Shown here: positions 1 to 7,000 of the stretch, piece after piece
Numbering within the stretch: position 1 is the stretch's first letter
How the letters are laid out: each line of letters begins with the position of its first letter
Source of the DNA: an uncultured Fidelibacterota bacterium
GTDB taxonomy: Bacteria; Fidelibacterota; Marinisomatia; Marinisomatales; UBA1611
Reading direction: 5' to 3'
NCBI GenBank assembly: GCA_937893835.1
Contig: CALCSS010000247.1
Coordinates: 1 to 7,251 of the forward strand
Length of the DNA: 7,251 bases
Translations under genes and position numbers: made by a program
Notes under the pieces: model-generated
What the model was told of the DNA's origin: nothing
The model's database searches: none
The model's input: the letters and a program-made list of their open reading frames with translations, nothing else

Positions 1-267
1 ATTCTCGCGAACTTTCAATATAGACCTATCATCTAAATAGACTATTGCTGCAAAACTATTCTCTCTTACCTTGATCTGGTCGCCATTTCTTATTGCAGAT
101 CCAGTCTTGGCCTGCTCAGAAAAGGTATTCATGCCAAGTCTCTTGAACAGGACCCGACCTTCAGCTTTCACAAGACGAGCTATGACATCCGCTTTGATAT
201 TCGTTGATATAGCAAAGAGTAGAAGGATTATTACATATTTTCTATGATCGCTCTTTAGTCTTATCAT
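1..267 (-). CDS. Exported FecR-domain protein, N-terminal part (cut off by window edge)
   Basis: Reading leftward from the ATG at 267-265, the frame is open for 89 codons and runs off the window. Residues 1-27 look like a signal peptide: a basic start (MIRLKSDHRK), a hydrophobic stretch (YVIILLLFAIS) and a plausible cleavage site at NIKA/D. The next part fits the FecR fold: an A-x-L-V-K-A-E-G-x-V opening, then the GSAIRNGDQIKV turn (about residues 53-64) and the pattern S-F-A-A-I-V-Y-L-D-D-R-S-I-L-K-V (about 67-82). FecR domains are found in sigma-regulators such as FecR, but also in many stand-alone exported proteins. No transmembrane anti-sigma arrangement and no neighbouring sigma factor is visible, so I infer a periplasmic or surface protein rather than a regulator. 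The start lies 4 bp after the oxidoreductase stop, suggesting one transcript. An in-frame TTG at 279 is possible but would lengthen the signal peptide for no gain. Confidence 0.75.
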   Translation of the reverse strand, partial: MIRLKSDHRKYVIILLLFAISTNIKADVIARLVKAEGRVLFKRLGMNTFSEQAKTGSAIRNGDQIKVRENSFAAIVYLDDRSILKVREN

Positions 268-271
268 GGAT

Positions 272-1864
272 TCATCCAACCAAATTTCCTCGATTTAAAT
301 AATTATTAGGATCTATCGCAAGCTTCAATTGCTTGACCATCTCTACTGCTTCCTGTCCATAGCATTTTTTAAAATCATTTCTTTTTCTCTTACCCGTGCC
401 ATGCTCAGCCGAATAGACGCCACCAAGTTTAGAGGATAGATCTATTAGATAATCATAGATCTCTAGGCACTCCCTTTCTTGTTCGCTGTCCGGTATTAAA
501 TGAAAATGTAAGTGACAGTCCCCTAAATGTCCAAACAAAAGATATTCGATCTTAGCCTTTTTTAAGGACGAATGAACCTTATCAAGATAGATTCGAAAAT
601 TATGAGGAGGAACTATTGTATCAGTTATGATACTTACCCCACCGATCTGCTGTGTCTTTGTCAATGCATTGTCTGGTATTGAGTGACGAGCCTCAAAAAA
701 CTTTTTCCAATTATTTGGATCGTTCAATACAACCACATTATCCAAGTCCAAATTAGGATCAAAAGCATGGAACAATTTGGTCCACTGCTCCATCTTCGAA
801 TCAATTGAATCATTAAATATTGGAATTTGTAAATAGATCCCAACATCATCTTTATTTTTAAATAAAAATTCTTTATGATCCATATATTGTTGAGAATTAT
901 AACCGAAATATTCTAGTGCAGTTAATTGGCCAAGGCCTTTATCAAAATCTTCATTCAAATAATCATAGAAATCAATTGCCTTTGATTCACTATTAAATGA
1001 AATGAATAATTCCAGTTTATCCTTAGGATTCTCAGATAATTTTAATCGACAAGCCGTAACCATGCCAAGGATCCCCTCGCTTCCAACTATAAGATCTATC
1101 AGGTCTACTATACCGCTTTTATCAGAATATAGACCACTTGCATTCTTGATCTTGGGCCTATCATAGGTCGGAATAGGTAATTGAATATCATTTCCATCAT
1201 ATTCGATATGAAATATTCCTTCTTGTGAAATATATTGTCCCTTTTCAATATTGATCAGATCTCCATTCGGCAATAGAAATTCAATCTCTCTGACCCAATA
1301 CCTCATAGCACCTTTTTCACCGGGAACGAATCCCGATGCATTTGTTGAAATAGTGCCTCCAACAAAAGCATCATTCCTGCTGGTTGGATCTGCTGTGTAG
1401 CATAGTGTTTTGTTGGACATTTCTAGAATTTTGTTTCTAAATGTCTCAAGAGGAATTCCAACTGGACTCAATGCCAGTTTATTATTTAGATCCAATTCAA
1501 TATCTGGAGTGATCAATAAAGAGGTTGATAATACCACTCCTCCATTGGGGGTTGCACTTCCGGTTAAATTTGTTTTTCCAGCAGAGATTGTTAATGGGAT
1601 ATTACTGTTGTGACAGGTCTTTAAAATAATGGCACATTCAATTTTATTCAAAGGCCTAACCAGAAGATTTGCAGAGCCATTCATATTGGACCAATCCTTA
1701 GAATAAGGTTTGACTATGTTCTCATCAGTTGATGATATGATATTGAATGATTCAAAAAACCCATTCAATTCCTCAAAATCACCGCTCCAATCATTTGAGA
1801 AATCAACAATTGACCCTTGGTGTTTCTGGATAATATTCTCTGATATGATATATGATCTATCCAT
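272..1864 (-). CDS. FAD-binding oxidoreductase, GlcD / D-lactate dehydrogenase type
   Basis: A 530-residue cytoplasmic flavoprotein of the vanillyl-alcohol-oxidase superfamily, which typically oxidises D-2-hydroxy acids and passes electrons to a carrier. The FAD_binding_4 half (about residues 64-205) has a P-loop-like segment, SAGKTNLTG (94-102), and GGTISTNASG (169-178). GSEGILGMVT (261-270) opens the FAD-oxidase C-terminal half. There GHLGDCHLH (445-453) and SAEHGTG (485-491) supply the His, His and Glu (H446, H453, E487) that bind metal in D-2-hydroxyglutarate and D-lactate dehydrogenases. The C-terminus follows the usual IDP-N-x-LN-x-G pattern. Length is normal for a GlcD-type enzyme without a fused iron-sulfur domain. 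Two oddities: the FAD loop lacks the usual RGxGT, and the common GDGNLH reads GDCHLH. The substrate cannot be assigned: D-lactate, glycolate, D-2-hydroxyglutarate and an aryl or alkyl alcohol all remain possible. No Shine-Dalgarno sequence precedes the ATG at 1864. FecR follows after 4 bp. Confidence 0.88.
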   Translation of the reverse strand: MDRSYIISENIIQKHQGSIVDFSNDWSGDFEELNGFFESFNIISSTDENIVKPYSKDWSNMNGSANLLVRPLNKIECAIILKTCHNSNIPLTISAGKTNLTGSATPNGGVVLSTSLLITPDIELDLNNKLALSPVGIPLETFRNKILEMSNKTLCYTADPTSRNDAFVGGTISTNASGFVPGEKGAMRYWVREIEFLLPNGDLINIEKGQYISQEGIFHIEYDGNDIQLPIPTYDRPKIKNASGLYSDKSGIVDLIDLIVGSEGILGMVTACRLKLSENPKDKLELFISFNSESKAIDFYDYLNEDFDKGLGQLTALEYFGYNSQQYMDHKEFLFKNKDDVGIYLQIPIFNDSIDSKMEQWTKLFHAFDPNLDLDNVVVLNDPNNWKKFFEARHSIPDNALTKTQQIGGVSIITDTIVPPHNFRIYLDKVHSSLKKAKIEYLLFGHLGDCHLHFHLIPDSEQERECLEIYDYLIDLSSKLGGVYSAEHGTGKRKRNDFKKCYGQEAVEMVKQLKLAIDPNNYLNRGNLVG

Positions 1865-1970
1865 AATGATAAAATAATTTGTATTCTGTTAGAAACTATT
1901 TACATGATCTGCTGAGGATAAAGAAAAGCCTATCCAAAATAAACATGGAGCTTGAAATTCGACCATCCAT

Positions 1971-1998
1971 ATTATACCAATATCTTCAGCATTCTTAA
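1971..1998 (-). promoter_or_regulatory. Candidate sigma-70-type promoter for the FAD oxidoreductase
   Basis: Reading the minus strand in the 143-bp gap (1865-2007) after the thioesterase stop, there is a perfect TATAAT (1976-1971). Sixteen bases upstream is TTAAGA (1998-1993), which matches four of six bases of the -35 consensus. This would give a leader of about 100 bases before the oxidoreductase ATG. The gap otherwise holds only a 24-codon ORF with no recognisable content and a weak 5-bp hairpin. Such boxes arise by chance in AT-rich DNA, so this is a suggestion that the oxidoreductase-fecR pair can be transcribed apart from the thioesterase. Confidence 0.35.
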
Positions 1999-2007
1999 CA
2001 GCTGTGA

Positions 2008-2436
2008 TCATATTGGGCGACACCGTTCTCTAATTAATTCTGGAACTGGGATTGTTCGATCGGTCTTGTAGTTGTAAGCAACTAATTTGAATAGGGCCGC
2101 GCATATTGGCCTTTTGTCCTGACTATCAAAAATTGATGAAATAAAATCAAAACTCTTATTACCAACTCTAGATATTCTATGACCAATCTCGAGCTTGGAT
2201 GGGTGTGTTGCCTGATTCAAATAGTGTACCTCCATACTCGCGAGGATGGTGCTCTCATCCATCTCTCTCCTTATTCCAGAAAAACCAAGTTCAATGTATA
2301 CATCGACCCTTGCAGATTCCATATATGATAGATATGTGGCATGATTGATATGACTGAGAGAATCCATATCTCTCCATCTAGTATCAATTAATGTCCAAAA
2401 GTCAAAATCTGGAGGCTGTAAAGTTTTAATGTCCAT
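2008..2436 (-). CDS. Acyl-CoA thioesterase, hot-dog fold (4HBT / FadM-YbgC-like)
   Basis: A 142-residue protein of the usual size for a single hot-dog domain. It has the family signature near the N-terminus: R-W-R-D-M-D-S-L-S-H-I-N-H-A-T-Y-L (residues 20-36), followed by SYMESAR (37-43). This corresponds to the D-x-D-x-x-G-H-V-N-x-x-x-Y-L-x-F-E-x-A-R pattern of 4-hydroxybenzoyl-CoA thioesterase relatives. D25 is the likely catalytic aspartate, and the usual Gly before the His is Ser (S28). A later strand, SMEVHYLNQATHPSKLEIG (about 87-105 region), matches the second half of the fold. Members hydrolyse acyl-CoA thioesters in the cytoplasm, usually as tetramers; chain length or aryl preference cannot be read here. 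No signal peptide is present. The start codon lies 80 bp from the divergent gene at 2517, and no Shine-Dalgarno lies at the right distance; a GGTGG string is about 20 bases upstream. Confidence 0.85.
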   Translation of the reverse strand: MDIKTLQPPDFDFWTLIDTRWRDMDSLSHINHATYLSYMESARVDVYIELGFSGIRREMDESTILASMEVHYLNQATHPSKLEIGHRISRVGNKSFDFISSIFDSQDKRPICAALFKLVAYNYKTDRTIPVPELIRERCRPI

Positions 2437-2440
2437 ATGA

Positions 2441-2489
2441 TAAACTTAACCCAACCACCTATTGACATACATCAAAAGATTAAACTTAA
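2441..2489. repeat. 9-bp direct repeat TAAACTTAA, two copies 40 bp apart in the divergent intergenic region
   Basis: TAAACTTAA occurs exactly at 2441-2449 and 2481-2489, start to start 40 bp apart, close to four helical turns. Both lie in the 80-bp region between the thioesterase and the gene at 2517, and the first copy lies just upstream of the thioesterase ATG. A shared operator for divergent promoters would look like this. In DNA this AT-rich, a 9-bp repeat can also arise by chance. Confidence 0.3.
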
Positions 2490-2490
2490 A
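2462..2490 (+). promoter_or_regulatory. Possible -35 element (TTGACA) for the 2517 gene, weak -10
   Basis: A consensus TTGACA lies at 2462-2467. At the ideal 17-base spacing the hexamer is CTTAAA (2485-2490), which matches only three of six -10 positions. A better -10-like TAAAAT at 2494-2499 is 26 bases away, too far for the usual spacing. The region must hold at least one promoter because the flanking genes diverge, but which boxes are used is unclear. Confidence 0.25.
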
Positions 2491-2516
2491 AAATAAAATG
2501 TTGTAGATTTATTTAT

Positions 2517-3452
2517 ATGAAAAGATTTCTTTTTATTCTTTCAGTATGCGTCGCTATGTTATCAGCTCAACCAAAGGAAGGCATCGAGTTCAAGGTGAAC
2601 ACCATAACTGGATTTGTGATAGACAGCGTCACCTCCAAGCCACTAATGGATGTTAATATAGATATCTTCACGGGTAATGGTGTACTCAAACATTCTGCCA
2701 TAACAGATGAAAATGGGTATTACGAAAGGCCCATCGTTGGTTACTTATGGAAGCCTAAGATTCGGTTCTCCATGCACAATTATTATAAAAAAGCATTTAG
2801 GCTAGACCCCGATGTGCTGGACTCTAACCATAACATGAGCGTCAGTGCGGTAATCGTTCCAGTACCTGAGGAAAAAAGGATACCAGACCTAGAGCAAAGT
2901 ACTATTACGAAACGAGCAGAGACCTTTTTCATAAATGGGAATGTATTTTATAATTTGGTAAATGATCAAAAGGCAGATCGTGTCATCATAGGTTCTGCAG
3001 AAGCACTTGAGACCAATCCCGGTTTTATATTGATGAAGGTAAATGACGATCACTACGATGTGGCTCGCTGCTATGTTCCTCAAGAAGGAAAATATGAGAA
3101 CCTTTCTTACATTATGAGAAGTCTCCTCAAAGAACCGATATTTGAAAGATCAGGTAATCCAATCTTCTTGGATGAAAGCATCCTAGAGCCATCTATTATT
3201 TATGGTACGGTTATTGACATTTTCACTGGCGAACCTGTAATGGGTGCTGAGATCATTCTTTCTGAGCCTTTCAAACGGAGAATATCTGATGAGAATGGTA
3301 GATATGCTTTTCATGTGAATGAATCAGGAAGATATAACGTATCTATGAATCCGCCTCCACGCTATCAAAAGATATCCATCTCAATGCCTGAGATCATCAT
3401 TAAATACGGACGTGGTGGATGGTTCAAATCAGATTTTTATGTTTATCCTTGA
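2517..3452 (+). CDS. Exported protein with two carboxypeptidase-regulatory-like repeats around an unknown central domain
   Basis: A 311-residue protein with a signal peptide (MKRFLFILSVCVAMLSA, cleavage likely before QPKEG). Two related segments flank it. Residues 29-77 contain TGFVIDSVTSKPLMDVNIDI and later TDENGYY; residues 227-277 contain YGTVIDIFTGEPVMGAEIIL and later SDENGRY. This G-x-V-x-D-x-x-T-x-x-P-x-x-x-A/V-x-I ... T-D-E-N-G-x-Y pattern is the carboxypeptidase-regulatory-like beta-sandwich, used for binding or structure in surface proteins and TonB-dependent systems. Residues about 115-225 match no family I recognise. A TonB box or barrel, a lipobox and a T9SS tail are all absent, so a soluble periplasmic location is most likely. 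The role is unknown. No Shine-Dalgarno precedes the ATG, and the 3' end overlaps msrA by 34 bp, which suggests an operon. Confidence 0.82.
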   Translation: MKRFLFILSVCVAMLSAQPKEGIEFKVNTITGFVIDSVTSKPLMDVNIDIFTGNGVLKHSAITDENGYYERPIVGYLWKPKIRFSMHNYYKKAFRLDPDVLDSNHNMSVSAVIVPVPEEKRIPDLEQSTITKRAETFFINGNVFYNLVNDQKADRVIIGSAEALETNPGFILMKVNDDHYDVARCYVPQEGKYENLSYIMRSLLKEPIFERSGNPIFLDESILEPSIIYGTVIDIFTGEPVMGAEIILSEPFKRRISDENGRYAFHVNESGRYNVSMNPPPRYQKISISMPEIIIKYGRGGWFKSDFYVYP

Positions 3453-4030
3453 TACTGCCTCTATCATTTACCTTTTTCCTTGCACTAGGACCTAATACTT
3501 TGGCACATACTGAGACTGCAACCCTAGGTGGTGGATGCTTCTGGTGTGTAGAGGCCGTATTTCAACGCATAGATGGTGTTTTATCTGTTAAGCCTGGATA
3601 TGCTGGAGGAAATGTCAAGAATCCAACATACAAGGAAATCTGCACCGGTAACACAGGTCACGCAGAGGTTGCCAGGATTGAATTCAATTATAACAAGATC
3701 AGCTATGCTCAAATACTTAATGTGTTCTGGCAGGCGCATGATCCGACAACCCTCAATCGTCAAGGAAATGATGTAGGCACTCAATACAGATCGGTCATAT
3801 TCTACCATGATGATGAGCAAAAGAAAATAGCTGAAGATTCAAAGAGATATGCAGAAAGCACTGGATATTGGGATGAGAAGATTGTGACGGAGGTCACACT
3901 TTTGAGTAATTACTTTGATGCTGAGGACTATCACCACAATTACTATAATGAAAACCCCTATCAACCGTATTGTTTGTTTGTCATAAAACCCAAACTTGAC
4001 AAACTTGAGAAACAGGGACTATTTGATTAG
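3419..4030 (+). CDS. msrA: Peptide methionine sulfoxide reductase A, exported form
   Basis: Reduces the S-epimer of methionine sulfoxide in oxidised proteins. Of 203 residues, the first 29 or so form a signal peptide (MVQIRFLCLSLILPLSFTFF, likely cleavage after NTLA), leaving a mature enzyme of normal MsrA length that should act in the periplasm. The signature GGGCFWC (37-43) gives catalytic C40. Other family marks are GYAGG (60-64), GHAEV (80-84, with the substrate-site Glu), GTQYRS (120-125) and the EDYHHNYY segment (169-176). C185 in NPYQPYC aligns with the resolving cysteine of E. coli MsrA (C198). C43 is an extra cysteine three residues after the catalytic one, as in other GCFWC-type enzymes. 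No MsrB domain is fused. The ATG at 3419 is chosen because it gives a basic n-region; TTG at 3449, which overlaps the upstream stop, would lose it. GGACGTGGTGG directly precedes the ATG. Confidence 0.95.
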   Translation: MVQIRFLCLSLILPLSFTFFLALGPNTLAHTETATLGGGCFWCVEAVFQRIDGVLSVKPGYAGGNVKNPTYKEICTGNTGHAEVARIEFNYNKISYAQILNVFWQAHDPTTLNRQGNDVGTQYRSVIFYHDDEQKKIAEDSKRYAESTGYWDEKIVTEVTLLSNYFDAEDYHHNYYNENPYQPYCLFVIKPKLDKLEKQGLFD

Positions 4031-7000
4031 AAGCATTTTCCTTATCTTGACAAGGCCCTCTCCGCGTAATTCATAAAAATAAATCCCGCTAGAGACCTTG
4101 ATTCCAGATTGGTCAACACCGCTCCACTCAGCATAATGGTTTCCTGGTCGATGCAATCTGTCTACAAGGGTTCTTACTCTTCTTCCCATTATATCATAGA
4201 CATTGACAGAGATCTGCATATTCTCAGGAATTGTAAAGATGATCTTTGTTGAAGGATTAAATGGATTCGGATAATTATTACCCAGTCTAAATTCAAAAGG
4301 AATCTCATCGTCAACCAAACGTAAGTATGACAGATCAGAATCATAGAATCCGCTTCTATGTGTATTGCCTCTATATGCATTCCAAGAATATTGATCGCCA
4401 AGTTCATCTAAAATATCCAAGACCTTTAGATTATTATTTGTTCCTACGATAATCTCATAGTCATTATCTTCATCCAGATCACCAATGGCCGGTGAGAATT
4501 GGGTACTATCATATGATAGATAAGGAAAATTGTCATAGCTACTTCCATCGTATTGTATAACATTCATAAATCCATCTTTAGCAATGCTTATGACTTCTAG
4601 ATTAAGGTCATTGTTTAAATCTATGATCATGGGTTCAGTAACTGATTCATTGCCCATGTCAACAGGCCATCCTTCCAACTCCATTTGAGAATGAGGCTCC
4701 CATGCATGTAACAGATGATCAGAAGTATTGAATACCATCTCCATAAACCCATCTTGGTCCAAATCCGCAATCGATAGTCCGCTACAAATGGCTGCATCCG
4801 TGGAATAGGTTTGCATAATGGACCCATCATGGTTCAATATATGAACATGACCATCTATGGTGCCAACCATCACCTCCAGGTCATCATCTCCATCCATATC
4901 GGCAATGGTCGCTGGTGTAGTAATGTTAGAAGAAAGATGAATTGGAAATCCTGGCATTAACTCACCTGAGGATTCTATCACATTCAGAGTACCCTCTTCA
5001 GATGGTGTAACAATATCTGGCACACCGTCTCGGTCAAGATCTGAAACAGATGAGCCATACTTCAATTCACCTTCAAGAGCGATTGGAAAACCTTCAATGT
5101 AATCGCCTTCATTGCTAATAACATGAAGATTGGATGAAGAATCATTTATAGATATAAATATCATATTTAATTCTTCTGAACCATTAATATCGTAAAGGAC
5201 CGGGAATCCAATAATAGGATCAGGCTGAGTGAATTCAAGGTATACCGACCCATCTTTGTTTAGAACATAGAGAGAGCCATCCTCAGTGCCAAAGATAAGT
5301 TCTCCGTCTGCATCGCCATCCACATCTCCTGAAGTTATGGACGTAGTCACTCTACTACCTGCATCAAAAGGAAAACCCAATACATCAAATCCTGATATCC
5401 AATTCCCCATCACCATACTATCAGAATTGAAAAATATTTGAGAAAATGACGAATTGCCATATAGATCTGTGAAAAGTGGAGCCGCATCAACAGTGACATC
5501 ATTGATCGGGTATCCATCCTGTGCGAAACCAAATGGAATCATGATATCTAGGTCACCAACATAAGGATCAAATTCCAAGCCAGTGGGGATATTACCACTG
5601 ACACTGGCACTGACATTGAGACTGAATGGTATCTCACCAAAAGAGGTCATTTCATCAGATGCAATTAGGAAATTGACCTCAAAATCATGCCCAGAGGGTA
5701 TTACTCCCTCATAAATAGCCTCATTATCAATGATATTAATGCTTGGATAATTTGTTGATAGTTGCACGACCGCATTCTCTATGGGGGCGCTTCCTGATAT
5801 ATTTAACAGTGAGATGGATATTTCGTTTGTGTCACCAGGAACAGCCAGACCTCCTTGTGAAATGACATTAATATCAGTTGGAGCAATCTCAATGAATGTA
5901 TCCATTATCAAAGCATCATAGATATTCAATTGCCCCTCGCCCAGTAAACCTTCTAAGGACTGCCCATTACATTCTCCCTCCATATCATCAAAAAAGGTTG
6001 TACTATTTAATATTCTTGATATCAACATTTCAGAATCACTATACGGAAAGACTGATTTTAATAAGGCCAATGCACCAGCGACTGTTGGAGAGGAGAAAGA
6101 GGTTCCGGTTACAGCATCATACATATCTTGATCAGTCGAGCTGAAAGGAATCGTGGTCCATATGTTATCACCTGGAGCGGAGATGTCCACCGTCTCATGG
6201 AAATTAGGCCAACAATTGAATTGATTACCAGAACCTGTTGCTGTTACTGAGATCACACTTTCATAAGACGCAGGATAATGTGCCTCATTCACACCATAGT
6301 TCCCAGCAGCTGCTACTAGGATACAGTCATATTCAATGTCAATGAAGTTTAATAATATTTGATGCGACTCAAACCAAGAGCTCATTCCCCAACTGAGGTT
6401 GATAATATCCGCACCCATCTGAGCAGCAGCCAAGATTCCTTCATAACCATGCGATATGTTTGTAGAGTTTTGTCCACTATTGACACCCATCAACTTTACT
6501 GACCATCCAACGGAGGCTATACCAATCTCATTATTGGTCATGCCTGAGACACATCCAGCAACCATAGTACCGTGAGCCATTGAAAGATTACTTGGCATGG
6601 GGTCATTATCACCGAATGCAATATCATATCCAAGAAAATTATCGATATAACCATCCCCATCATCATCAATGGAATTTGTATCTCCTGGATCAAATACCCA
6701 CTCGCCGTCAATAAACTCGATCACATTTCCATCTCCGTCAGCATCCTCACCAAGATTTCTCCAAATATTTTCAATGAGATCCGGGTGGTCCCACATAAGT
6801 CCTAGATCAACTATCCCTACAACCACCTCATCATCTGGAACAGAACCTGGAATCTCACCATTTTGATAGTCCCAGAGTGTATATGCACTGTCAGCATATG
6901 TTTGTCTTAGACCATATAGTTGTTGCCAATAAAAATCATTCGGTGCATCGTTTATCTTTATGATTGGAACTCGTTCAACAGAGCGTATGTTTTTTAAATT

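Noticed and set aside
1..267. FecR-type anti-sigma regulator of an iron-uptake system
   Set aside because: The visible part has a cleavable signal peptide rather than a cytoplasmic anti-sigma region, and no ECF sigma factor or TonB receptor is adjacent.
1410..1613. A 67-codon plus-strand ORF inside the FAD oxidoreductase gene
   Set aside because: It lies wholly opposite a clearly conserved coding region and its product shows no recognisable domain or signal.
1916..1935. Hairpin GGATA/TATCC as a terminator after the thioesterase
   Set aside because: The stem is only 5 bp with a 10-base loop and no T-run follows on the minus strand.
1897..1971. A 24-codon minus-strand ORF (begins MDGRISSMF) between thioesterase and oxidoreductase
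   Set aside because: Too short, with no ribosome site and no recognisable content; it is expected by chance in the gap.
3573..3820. Short ORFs on both strands inside msrA
   Set aside because: They are out-of-frame shadows of a strongly supported MsrA sequence.
5896..6866. Plus-strand ORFs of 82 and 65 codons opposite the protease domain
   Set aside because: The opposite strand encodes the conserved S8 catalytic region; the products are low-complexity in character and match nothing.
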